From assembly GCF_034190915.1 (NCBI RefSeq), contig NW_026947489.1, forward strand, positions 62,248,001 through 62,312,000: a stretch of DNA of 64,000 nt. Reading direction: 5' to 3'. The translations under genes and the position numbers were made by a program. The stretch comes from Cavia porcellus (Eukaryota > Chordata > Mammalia > Rodentia > Caviidae). This document shows, one piece after another, positions 36,277 to 45,824 of the stretch (position 1 is the first letter of the stretch; every line of letters starts with the position of its first letter). A model generated the notes under the pieces. The model ran no database searches. It was not told the DNA's origin and saw only the letters and a list, made by a program, of their open reading frames with translations.

Positions 36277-37247
36277 TGATAAATGAAAGATTTGGGGGAT
36301 ACAGCAGGAAACAAGATCCTACCTCTCTTTGAGGATGATGTGGTAGAAGGTGTAGCAATCACAGTGAGTGGTGGCCAGTACGGTGACCATGTAATATCCC
36401 TGGGCAGTAAAGGTTATCCAGCTTCCTGTGGAGTCACCTGGCCTGTGGAGCTGTCCCCACGGGCACCTCATCTTTCTGATGCGTAATCTTGACCTTCCCC
36501 TGGCTGTTCAATGGTACAGGCACCCATTCTGGAGCACAGAGGGTACGGTGGCCAGTAGCCCCCAGTAGATGTAGTGGTTTCCTGAGCTGTGATACAAATG
36601 TCTTTATGAACACAGCCACCTGAATGGATGTCATGAGACCCTGAGGACACGAACTCATGCTGTGTGTAAAACCACAAGTAGTAAATCTCTGGTCTCTGGT
36701 TCCTGGCCCCAGATCTTGTGTTTTCTTTTGGCATCTATGAAACCATGGTTGACAGCTACTTTGTTAACTTGCAAGTGGGAGCCCCTCCCAGTTCCTAACA
36801 CGTAGACCTTGGTCCATTTAGTACCTTCTATTTAAAACAAATTAAGCCCAACTGTTCAGACTAGCACCTTTTGTGGCCTGGTCCTGAGTCAGTATTTGCC
36901 ATGCATGCTTCAACACTATGCCATGCAGGAAAGGAACTGCCTAGAAAATGCAGCTGTCCCCACTGTTCTGCCAAACACTGCTGCAGCCCATGGTAGGCAG
37001 GAGATGACATGAAGTCACAGGAGGGTACTGCAGGCCCTGGGGGAGGCACAGACAGTGTTGGCAAGTCTCTAGGCATCTATGGCCTTGAGCACTGCACCCA
37101 CAAGGTGGCAAGTCTAAGATGGGCTTGGTGACGAATCTGTAATCTACTCCTCCAGGGACAGAGCAGCTCAATTCTGCACCTCTAAAAGCATTCAGCACTG
37201 AAACTGGTCTTTGTTCTAATTTGTTACGAGTTTTGTTGATTCATTAT
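36277..37247. other. VIPR2 intron 2 stretch, unassigned
   Basis: No exon or repeat family recognised. Confidence 0.5.
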
Positions 37248-37670
37248 TGTTATGATTTGGGTCTAAAATGTTCTCCAAAAGTCTCTATGTGTTCAGAGGA
37301 TGCGCTTTTGGAAGTTTACTGGATCATGAGGGTCTATTCACATGTGGATTCATCTATAACTTGAGGGCATTATCACAGGCAATAGAAGCAGGAGCATGGG
37401 GCCTGGTGGGAGGGAGGGCTTGGGGGTGTGGCTTGGGGGGCTGTATCTGGTTCCGGACTTTCTTCTTTGATTCTTTCTTACCTGCCATGAGGTGAGGTGA
37501 GCAGCTTTTCCCACCCAGGTTTCCACCATGATGCTCTGCCTCATCTCAGGCCTACGGCAAAGAAGCCAGCTGATGGAAACCTCTAAAATTGGAGCCAAAA
37601 ACAAACCTCTCCTCTTTTAAGGTTTTCTTCTCAGGTATTCTGTCACAGGGACAGAAAGCTGACTAACACA
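37248..37670 (+). repeat. MaLR solo LTR (MST/MLT type)
   Basis: It starts TGTTATGATTTGGGTC and ends GACAGAAAGCTGACTAACACA, with CACCATGATGCTCTGCCTCA and AAACCTCTCCTCTTTTAAGG inside. At about 423 bp it looks complete. It lies sense on the plus strand, antisense to VIPR2. Confidence 0.88.
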
Positions 37671-37716
37671 ATCATGTAACGAGACATAGAAATTTCCTCA
37701 CTAGAACTGAAAACTA

Positions 37717-37919
37717 GCAGCTGTGAGCTGTGGCACAGGTTTGTAATTCGAGCACTCCAGGAGACTGAGGCAGGAGAATTGGAAATATGAGCATGGTTTG
37801 GGCAACATAGTGAGACCCCATCTCAAAATACAAAAATGAAAAGGGACTGGGGATATAGCTTAGTGAGAAGGCCCTGAGGTTTAAGCCCCAATACCACAGA
37901 AAACCAACAAACAAAAAAG
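37717..37919 (+). repeat. B1-ID dimeric SINE (B1-dID type)
   Basis: A B1 monomer (GGCACAGGTTTGTAATTC to GTGAGACCCCATCTC) is joined through an A-rich linker to an ID monomer (GGGACTGGGGATATAGCTTAG to AATACCAC). Such dimers are known from several non-murine rodent families, so this copy is useful for narrowing the host. Confidence 0.9.
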
Positions 37920-37926
37920 GAATTGA

Positions 37927-38105
37927 AGCCAGGTGTGGTGGTGTACCCCTGTAATCTCAGTACTTGGGAGGCTGAGGCAGAAGGATCACCATGAGTTCAA
38001 GGCCAACCTGGGCTACAAAGTGAGCTCAAGGCTACCAGAACTGCATAGTGCAACCCTGTATCAAAAAGACAAAAAATAAAAAAGAAAGAAAGAAAGAAAA
38101 GAAAA
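37927..38105 (+). repeat. B1-type SINE with (AAAG)n tail
   Basis: GCCAGGTGTGGTGGTGTACC, GGGAGGCTGAGGCAGAAGG, and an A-rich tail ending in several AAAG units. It sits head to tail after the B1-ID dimer. Confidence 0.92.
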
Positions 38106-40151
38106 TCAGTTTTTCTCATTTCTGTTGCTCTTTCACACTTATTTATTGTCACTATGGAATCTCAAAGTGATTCCCACAGAAAAATACTTCTTTTGACTTT
38201 GTGAAGCAAAAGCTTGCTCACAAATGTCTGCTCACATGGTGTGGTCTTGCTCAGAGCTGGCTTGGGGTCATGTGCTGTGGACTCTGGTTCCTATCACCTG
38301 CAGTATCTCCATCCCGGTAGCTCACCACTATTTATATCCCTGGCATTTGAGCCATGCATATTTCAAAGAGTAAGAAGAAGCACTGTGGACACAGTCTGTC
38401 TTTGAGCTGAGGACAGTGGCCCGGTCAGCTCCGCTTTTCCACAGTGGGCCGCTGGCCAGAGCACATCCTGCCAGTCAGAGAGGTGGAACAAATCAGATGC
38501 ACACATTACATATCTTTGCTACAAGGTGATATTGAACTTAAGAGCAAACACTTCCTATCACAAGAAAACGGAGTGAGATTTCTGCTGCATCCAGGAAAGG
38601 CAGCATTCTGCGGCCTGGGTCTCACTCACTCTACTCAGCCACACTGGTGCAAGAATTCTGCACCTCAGGAACAAAGGCCCAGGTCCCTGCTGATGCTCAC
38701 AGATGCTCTCTGAAGAGTACTTTTCAGTGCGCTGACTTATCTTCGGAGAGGACACCCAGCAGAAGTCACTGCCATCACCCTTGAAGCAGGCAGTGCTGGC
38801 CACAGAGGTCTGCCTGCTCCTGCAGAACTTGTTTTGAATGCACTGTTTGCAAAGTTTTTAAAAAACTGAAATATTTTACATAAAGTTTGTATTTCTGGTA
38901 AGCACTCTGAAAATAGGGAGCCAGACCATTTGGAACCTCCTTTTCCTCAGGGAGTAGTGAGCGAAGGGACAGAGGGCTGTCCCTCAAGACCCCAACAGCA
39001 CATGATCTCAAGCCCTGTCTTCTAGGGTTATCTGGATTTTCACTGAAAACAGCAGATCACACAGCCATAAGCTCACTCACCCAGTTTGGTCCCCAGAGCC
39101 ATCCCTCAGCACGCACTGTCTCTGAAGCTGGAAAAGGCCCTGGAGCCAGATCGCTATTTTCCACATGAGGACATGGGGGTCGAGGAGGGCAGAGATGCCT
39201 GTCTCTAACAGTTAGAGCCACTATATTCAGCATGGGAGTACTGGCTGCCTGGCCCAAATGGCAGTGTACTGTTAGGTGCAAAAGCACACCAGGCTTCTGA
39301 GACTTCTAAGCAGGAAAAATGTAAAAGTAATAATTTTAATGTTAAGTGTTATAGATAAAAATGATAAACAGACATCTTTGGGCAGATATAATGCACTATT
39401 AAAGTAATCTCACATTTCTTTTTACTATTTTAATGTGGCTGCTAGAAAAACCCAGTTACCTACATGGCTCCTATTCTGCTCTACCAGGCAGGGTATCAGG
39501 CTGTCATGACAGTCTCAATTTCATTTCAATTTCATTTTGAAGAAGATAAACAAGGGCATGAGTACAGAAAAGAAGCTTACAGGCAGAAGTCTTTCACTAT
39601 CAGTGAACGGCAAACCGGACCCAGAGTCTCCCCAGCATGAGCCTGTGCTGTGGAACCCACAGCAGCCCTCTGCACATCTCAGAGCATGCCTGCAGGTCCA
39701 CAGTACTCACAATAGGTCTTCTGCATGAAAACAGAAGTCCATGTCCCTGTTCACTTTCTGATAAGTTTCTACTGTCTTTCACTGGACAAGAATCATTGTG
39801 ACCCGACTAAGATTTTAAAGTTCAAGAATGTGGATTAATGTTCCTCCTATGGCAAAGTAAAGCCGTGCCTGCAAAGCGTAACAAATCCATGAAATTATGT
39901 CACTGTTGCTGTTGTTCTTAAATCACCGAAGCCATCAAAGGATTAAGGTTTTGTTTTAAAAGGTTGGTGTGGTAATCTCACTGACACAGTCCTGCATGAG
40001 TTTTGCCACTGTTTTAATAAACCTCTGGAAAGTGGACCTGCCATTAAGAGGTAGACACCTCACCACTGGCAGGAGAGGGGCTCCGAACTGTGGTAGTCAG
40101 ACATTCTCCACATACCACGAGCACAGCCTACCTCCTCCCGTTACCACCTAC
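38106..40151. other. VIPR2 intron 2, exon 2-proximal part, unassigned
   Basis: No exon or repeat family recognised. Confidence 0.5.
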
Positions 40152-40251
40152 CTTTGTACTTTTCGGTTTGAGTGCTGAGAAGCTCTGAACATTTTGTTTC
40201 TTCCTTTTGTATTTCCAGATGAAATCGGCATTCTGGGTGAATGCCATACAC
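40152..40251 (-). CDS. VIPR2: VIPR2 exon 2: start of the mature extracellular domain
   Basis: This 100-nt exon runs from an acceptor reading CTTGGACAG to an AAAG|GTAGGT donor. It enters in phase 0 and leaves in phase 1, coding VYG then HPECRFHLEIQKEETKC and ending TQTEKYK. It carries the first two cysteines of the hormone-receptor (HRM) domain and the N-terminal alpha helix that contacts peptide ligand in class B receptors. The match to mammalian VPAC2 (HPECRFHLEIQ.EETKC) is unmistakable. Differences from the sequences I recall are K in place of E after LEIQ, and STQTEKYK at the end. The plus strand of the same stretch has a chance ORF (40207-40437) that should not be annotated. Confidence 0.96.
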
Positions 40252-41799
40252 CTGTCCAAGGTTATAAGAAAGAGAAGTAACTACAAATTGCCTAAGCAGA
40301 AGTTCTACAAGAAGAATCTAAAATCTCACAGTTCTAAGCTGCTCCACAAAAGAAATTCATTTAGAAGCCATCACCGTCATTTTTCTGGCATGGTTATTTA
40401 CAAAACCCTTACCATTTATTTTGTAAATGTTTCATAAAACAGATATAATACCTAGTGGAGTTTTTTTCTGAGTAGGAAAATAAACTAACAGAATACATAT
40501 ATGTCATTAGAACTCATTTTGGGACCACAGAGCCCTTTAAGCCACTCCTCTCAATACTCAACCTTTCACTTCACATTGATTTGATTAAATCAAACGCACA
40601 TTTCCTTGTAGGACCACTCTTGGAGATGCCAGTTTGCTTTCTCCGAGGGCTTCTCCATGTCTGCTGCAGACAGCCATAATAGGATAGCTACATTTTTAAA
40701 AGCCTCAGGACACGTCCAAAACTTAACCCTATGAACGCAGATAAAATTGCAATCAGTTTTTTACTCTAGAATTTGGTGTGAAAGAGCTTTCAGAAGGATT
40801 AAAAAGATGAGAGGGGGCAGCAGGAAGAGAATCCACTACTATGACTTCAGGGAAAATGGTAATTTCCAGTCAGAACCATTGTGGGGTCTACCGATGTAGC
40901 AAAACTTGTCACTGATGGTGTTTACAGACATATGAAAGACAGTGCCACATGAGGTTCCAGTATCAGAGGATATCACACTCTGATTGCTCGTTTTCTTAGC
41001 CTCTGCCAACCTCAGTAAGGGCCTACACTACTGGCCCAGGGCCCTGTTGCTCATTAGGTTCTATCTCTGCCTTCTGCCTGCCTATCTCAGTCTCTCTCTG
41101 TCTCTCTTTACTCTCTTTCTCTCGGTCTGTCTTAATCTATCCTCCTCTCCTTACCAAAATTTTACTAAAATAGCAACCAAGGAGCATCACACTCTTGGCA
41201 ATATCATGGTCATCTATGTTTAGTTATCCTACTATTGACACAGCCAAGAATTCCAATCAGGAATCTATTTCCCTAGCAGAACTAAAAGAAACTTAATGCT
41301 CTATCATTCTGTCACATTTATCCCCTTACAAAAAACTCTGCGTTTTCTTTAGTTTTACTAGCTCCTTATTTATTACACAACCATTAAAGGTAGACTCCTG
41401 ATTCAAGCATACTGTGTTTTTCATATTTAAACACGTCTAGGTCTAAATCTCAGACGTGGGGAAGTTATGTCGATTTAAAAGGCAAAAACATTAGGATAAT
41501 ACCCAAGACTACCTGAGTGTGCAGACCCCACTGACTAATGAGGATCCCACAGGTTAGAGACCGTCACCCCAGATTTCTCATACTGCCTCAGCCAGGCTTG
41601 GCTCTGCTCTCATAGCATAGAGGATCGAGAAGCCCGGGACAACCGGCCCGCAGCTGTTCCCACATGCACGCGCTCCCCGTGAGTGGGCAAGAGAAGGTTG
41701 CCATCCTCCCAAAAAGGTTTTTAAACTAAGGGAAGAATTCGTGAGAACGACACAGCAAACTTGTATTCAGTTTGTTATTCCACCGGCGCTCTTGAGACA
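40252..41799. other. VIPR2 intron 1, outside the CpG island
   Basis: A pyrimidine-rich CT tract lies at about 41080-41130. No exon or element was recognised. The introns's first part on the sense strand belongs to the CpG island. Confidence 0.5.
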
Positions 41800-41929
41800 G
41801 GCAGAACGGTTTCCTACAGAAAACTTCCCTGCCGGCCACGTCCCCTCGGCATCCGCGGTGACAAGGACCAGGTGGCGGAGCGCTCGACGACCGGCCGCCG
41901 CAGGGCCGGTGTGGCGGCAGGAACCCGAA

Positions 41930-42080
41930 CCTGGGCCGACTCACCCCAATTCAAGCCCGGACTGGACCCTACTCGAACTCTAACCAGAGCCTGAACTCGA
42001 ATCCGAAGGAACCCGACCAGAGCGCGAACCGACCCAAATCCGATTAGATCCGAACCCAACCCGAACGCGATCTTCCCGGG
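41930..42080. repeat. Degenerate CGAACC-rich simple sequence at the start of VIPR2 intron 1
   Basis: About 150 bp are built from variants of CGAACC, CGAACT and CCGAAT, without a fixed period. On the minus (sense) strand this reads as G-rich GGGTTCGG-like words inside the first 300 bp of intron 1. It inflates chance ORFs on the minus strand, so the 261-codon ORF here is not a protein. Confidence 0.6.
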
Positions 42081-42212
42081 AGCTCCACACAAGTCCAAAC
42101 CGAGCTGGATCCCAACCCTGCGGCGCGGACCGCAAGTCTGGGGCCCAGACCCTTGGCGTGTTCGGGGCGCACCCCTCGGGCATCGCACCGGCACAGAGGT
42201 CGTGGTACTCAC

Positions 42213-42272
42213 GGGGACCAGAAGCCAGCAGCAGCAGCAACAGCAGCAGGTCAGCAGCTCCGGCGCCCTCAT
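42213..42272 (-). CDS. VIPR2: VIPR2 exon 1, coding part: signal peptide with seven-cysteine run
   Basis: The ATG at 42272-42270 opens a 20-codon exon (phase 0 end) that reads MRAPELLT, then seven Cys, then WLLVP. A GTGAGT donor follows at 42212. This is the start of the signal peptide that targets the receptor to the ER; cleavage is expected soon after the exon 1/2 junction. The frame MR..LLTC..WLL fits rodent VPAC2, but the cysteine block is longer than I recall in mouse or human. The codons are TGC TGC TGT TGC TGC TGC TGC (42248-42228). The start context is GGG before ATG and A after, which is adequate. The same frame is open upstream to an ATG at 42599, but the low-complexity Gly/Arg-rich extension is more likely 5' UTR. 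Confidence 0.93.
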
Positions 42273-42389
42273 CCCGCGCGCGGTGCCACCTAGTCCCGCG
42301 CGCCGGCGGCTGCGCCCCCAGCTACCAGAGCTCCGAGGCTGGGCGCGGGCCGGGCAGGGGACCGCCGCCCCGCCCACAGCCCCACCGAG

Positions 42390-42456
42390 GGACGCCCCGC
42401 CCAGTCCCCGCCCACAGCCCCCACCACAGGACGCCCCGCCCAGTCCCCGCCCACAG
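42390..42456. repeat. 39-bp tandem duplication carrying paired GC boxes
   Basis: The 28-base block beginning GGACGCCCCGCCCAGTCC occurs at 42390 and again at 42429 (39-bp spacing) with no mismatch seen. Each copy carries two GC boxes, so the duplication doubled putative Sp1 sites in the core promoter. A third, decayed copy may lie at 42466-42495. Confidence 0.8.
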
Positions 42457-42960
42457 CTCACGACACGACGCCCCGCCCACACCCCCGCCCACACCCGGGT
42501 CTCGACACTCCCCTCCCCTCGCTCCTCCTCTCCCCTCCCACCCTTTCCAGGCTCCGGACCCCGTCTGCACCTAGCTCCTCGCCTACCCGCGTCCCGCACC
42601 CTGGGCCCAGCGCCGTCCCCGCGGCCCCTTCCCCTGCTATCTTCGTCTCTAGGTCGCTTCTCGCCCGCCGCCTGGAATGCGCGCGCCTCCCGGCCCTCAG
42701 CCGTCGGCGAACAGCGCGGGGACTGAAGGCGGCAGGACCGGCCGGCGCGAGGTTGGCGAAGGAAACTGCAGCGGTTCTAGGGGATCTACGGCCTCTGCAG
42801 AGGAAGTGGGGTGCGCTGAAGGGGACTCCCGCGGCCGCGGGCCACCTCGGCCACCGGGGACAGCGCCGCCTCACCAGAGCGGACGCGGCGCCAGGCTGTG
42901 CGGCTTTGGGAGTAATTCCCAGCGCGTAGCTGAGTGAGTGGGAACCGCTCGAAGCGCACC

Positions 42961-43639
42961 CGCGTTCCGCCAGCAAGGCTTCTGGTCGCTGAGCTGGGCG
43001 TACTGGAGCTTATGCAGCGCCCTCCACCCTAAAACCATCCATCCTGTCTTCTGTGCCCTCCACCTGTTCCCATGACCTGTGATCCACCACTCGGCTGCCA
43101 TTTATCTGTCATCTAGTAGACCTCCGCACTCTCTGCGCCTCCAAGGAGAGTTACAACTTGCACCTTCGAATAAATGCAGTATTTACCAATTCGTTAATGT
43201 TTCACAAACCTGGAGATTAGGCTTTAATTACAAACAAATAAAACTTCCCCTCCCCGAAGCCTGAAGTGTTGGAGAACCTGGTCCTTGTTGGTCCAGTTCC
43301 TTCCCCACTCCTAGCTTTGGAATCCCCCAGCTTTGGAATTCCCTGTAAGAGGTCAGGCAGTGAGTGGGCGGTGGGATCTCTTTCTGAGCCTGGGCCCTGC
43401 TGGTTCTATGCTTCCGGGATACTCCAAGCAATCATGGCGCGCGGTTTTCTGCGATGACCATACAGTGTCCAGTTCCCAAAGGCAGGTGGCATGGCATCTC
43501 TCACTGTCCATGCTGGGAACATGTTGCCCATGTGAGCTGTGTTAGCTGTGTTAGTGTAGCGTCCCTAAGAGAATCTGGCAAGTTCTTAAGATGAGTCGGG
43601 CCGGCATGGAACCTCCATGCACACAGAATGAGTATTCGG
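42961..43639. other. VIPR2 upstream flank, unassigned
   Basis: CpG frequency falls away after 42960. No element or plus-strand exon was recognised, so I cannot say whether a divergent transcript exists. Confidence 0.5.
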
Positions 43640-44060
43640 TGTGTCTCTGTCGGTCTGTTTCTGGGCTCTCTCATATGCCTCTTCCCTGTTTGTCTGTTCT
43701 TTGGTTAGCACCACACTGTCCTAACCACTGTCGCTTTCAAGCATGTCTTGAAGTCAGATGATGTCAGTGTTCCAATTTTGTTTTCCTACAATATTGTGTT
43801 GAGCCTTTTGCTTTGCCACATAAACCTTAGAATAAGTTTGGCATATCCACAGAACAAGGTGCTGAGATTTTGTTAGAGTTTGTGTTTAATCTACAGATTG
43901 AGTTGAACAGAACTGACACCTTAATAAATTTGAGTCTTCCTGTCTTATCTTCTGTCTGTGCAGATCTTTGATTTCTTGTGCATTTAACATTTTGGTGCTG
44001 AGGTAAATGGCATAGTATTTTAAACGTTGAATTGTAATTGTTCACTTATGGTAAGAAAGC
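43640..44060 (-). mobile_element. Old L1, piece 1 (ORF2 reverse transcriptase region), antisense
   Basis: GATGTCAGTGTTCCAATTTTG, ATAAACCTTAGAATAAGTTTG and AATTTGAGTCTTCCTGTC match the antisense of the L1 ORF2 region after the RT active site. It appears to be the 3'-most piece of one old L1 whose other pieces lie at 46650-48300 and 54840-55565, separated by later insertions. Confidence 0.7.
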
Positions 44061-44066
44061 AATTGA

Positions 44067-44266
44067 GCTGGGTTCAGTGCCACTCACTTGTAATCCTAAT
44101 CACTCTGAGTGGCTGGGGCAGGAGGATTGGAAATTTGAGTCTTGCCTGGGCAACTTAGTGAGATTTTGTCTCAAAAATGAAAATTTAATAAGGTCTGGGT
44201 ATGTAGTTCACTGTGACTTTCAGGCTCTGGATTCAATCCCCATACCACTGAAAAGAAAAAAAAAAT
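44067..44266 (+). repeat. B1-ID dimeric SINE (B1-dID type)
   Basis: A B1 part (GCTGGGTTCAGTGCCACTC to GATTTTGTCTCAAAAATG) is followed by an ID part (GGTCTGGGTATGTAG to CAATCCCCATACCACTG) and an A tail. It is inserted at the end of old L1 piece 1. Confidence 0.88.
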
Positions 44267-44812
44267 GCAACTGACTTTGTACTATAACATTAACTATTAG
44301 TCAGTTTTCTGTTACCAAAACAAATAACCTGATCCCCAACAATTTAAAGGAGGAGAGGTTTATCTGGTTCACAGATTCACAGAATTTAGAGCATGGTGTG
44401 CTTGTTCCAAGGCAGGAGCATTGTGGCAGAGGGATTTGGTGGAGCAAAGCTGCCTTGTTCATGGCAGCTGGAAAGCAGAGCAGGAAATAAGCACCAAAGA
44501 AGAAGGGATGAAGCACTGGGTATTGAACCCAAATCTCACCTCTGTAACTCCACCAAGGTACATTCAGAAATACGCTTTACTAATCCACTAGGGGCGCTCC
44601 TAAACCAACCTATTTGACAATCTGGCCTAACCGGCACCTCCTACCCCTCGTCAGTGGCTACCCAAACAGTGTCCTTAAGCCATACTTAATTTCTAAATAA
44701 ACACAAGGTCACAGTTCTATCTAGCTTCATACAGCTATCCCACATAAGACCAAATATGATAATCTGTTTCCCAAAGTCTTAGTAGTTTTAGCATTGCTAA
44801 AATGTCCAAGTC

Positions 44813-44946
44813 GGGGCTGGGGATTTAGCTCAGCGGTATAAGCGCCTGCCTTGCAAGCAGGCAGTCGTGAGTTTGATCCCTGGTACCGATAAAAACGAAA
44901 AAAAAAAAAAAAAAAAAAAAAAAAGACAAATAAAATAAAATAAAAT
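44813..44946 (+). repeat. Young ID SINE with perfect 14-bp target duplication
   Basis: GGGGCTGGGGATTTAGCTCA, GCCTGCCTTGCAAGCAGGC and GTTTGATCCCTGGTACC are well preserved and are followed by a long A tail with (AAAAT) units. AAAATGTCCAAGTC is exact at 44799-44812 and 44947-44960. It is the best preserved ID copy in the window and is inserted in the MaLR remnant. Confidence 0.95.
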
Positions 44947-45774
44947 AAAATGTCCAAGTCAGTCTCCTCTAAAATTCAAGATAAACTCTTGGCTATGAGC
45001 CTCTAAAAATAAAGAAATAATGTACTCCCAATGTACAATGGCAAAGGATAAACATTACCTCTTTAAAAGGGAGGAATAGGAGGATACCAGAACCAAAGAA
45101 AGACTGAAACCCAACAGGGCAAATATTAAACCCTTGTACCTCTCTACAGGTAGCCCCCCCCCCCCATGCTCTTTGTACTTGCCTTTCTCTTGATCTGGCT
45201 CCACTTAACTACTGTGACTTTCCTTGGCAGATGTTCTACACTCCTGGTATCTCCTACTTCCTGGGGTACCCACTGCAATTTTGGCTTCATTCTCTCACAT
45301 TCATGAACTGCTCCCTTAAAGACTCCTCACCTAGACTCCCAGGCTTCATTTGAAATTTGGGTCAAAGCCTCTATGACCCCATAACCCTTGCATTCCACAT
45401 GATCATAAAGCCAGTATCAACTGGATAATGCCAAGGCCTGCTGCTAGCATGAGCAGGAGCCAGGACCCCTTGGGCCATGGTGCCATGGCCTCTCAGTGCC
45501 TGGATAGCTAAATATGGTGAAATAACACCCGGAAACCAGTCCTCTAGACAGCCCTTCTCAAGCAGGGCATGAGCCCAGGGGATCTTTTCTCAAATGAAAG
45601 GTTTCTGCTTTTACAGTCTTAAATCTGCAGTGCCTGGGGGTTTTGCTGATTCATATAATTCCCTTAAGTTATCTTTTTTCTTGTTCTTGTTGAAAGTATT
45701 TAGTGTTTTTTAATGATGCTTGTCTCTCCAGCAACCACAATTACTTTGGATCCAATTTTGCACGTTTTTCTTTT

Positions 45775-45824
45775 TGTGCCCAAATTTGTGTTTTTCAAAT
45801 GGTTTTGCCCTGCTCTTTGCTCCC
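45775..45824 (+). repeat. 50-bp perfect direct repeat, left copy
   Basis: The 50 bases starting TGTGCCCAAATTTGTGTTTT are identical to 46810-46859, with starts 1035 bp apart. This copy lies within the MaLR-like segment. Confidence 0.95.

Larger units (their letters stand above)
6281..42272 (-). other. VIPR2: VIPR2 gene body, 5' half (exons 1 to 5 and introns 1 to 4)
   Basis: VIPR2 encodes VPAC2, a Gs-coupled class B (secretin family) receptor for VIP and PACAP at the plasma membrane. Five exons on the minus strand each have an AG acceptor (except the first) and a GT donor, and they join with consistent phase into one reading frame of 154 codons plus 2 nt. The frame gives a signal peptide, the cysteine-rich hormone-binding domain and TM1. 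The peptides match what I know of mammalian VPAC2, including the TM1 stretch VKAIYTLGYSVSLMSLATGS. Intron sizes read from the sequence are 1961, 10737, 2245 and 20585 bp for introns 1 to 4; intron 5 starts at 6280 and leaves the window. Exons for TM2 to the C tail were looked for at 1-6280 and are not there. Confidence 0.95.
41800..42960. promoter_or_regulatory. VIPR2: CpG island promoter of VIPR2
   Basis: This stretch is very GC-rich with frequent CpG, unlike all the DNA around it, and it covers exon 1. Upstream of the start codon there are seven exact CCCCGCCC GC boxes (42368, 42395, 42406, 42434, 42445, 42471, 42483), as expected for an Sp1-type TATA-less promoter. The transcription start cannot be placed by eye; it is probably between 42280 and 42600. 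A 14-bp palindrome containing a NotI site lies at 42828-42841. Whether the island also drives rightward transcription is unknown; no plus-strand coding exon was recognised. Confidence 0.85.

Noticed and set aside
40207..40437. 76-codon plus-strand ORF with a splice-acceptor-like CTTCCTTTTGTATTTCCAG before it
   Set aside because: It is the opposite strand of VIPR2 exon 2; the acceptor likeness is the reverse of the exon's own coding sequence.
41814..42599. 261-codon minus-strand ORF covering the CpG island
   Set aside because: Only the 20 codons of VIPR2 exon 1 inside it are coding; a GTGAGT donor follows them. The rest is GC-rich UTR/intron with low-complexity repeats.
42660..43000. Divergent plus-strand gene starting from the CpG island
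   Set aside because: Plus-strand ORFs here are GC-rich chance frames; no donor site with a credible coding exon was found.
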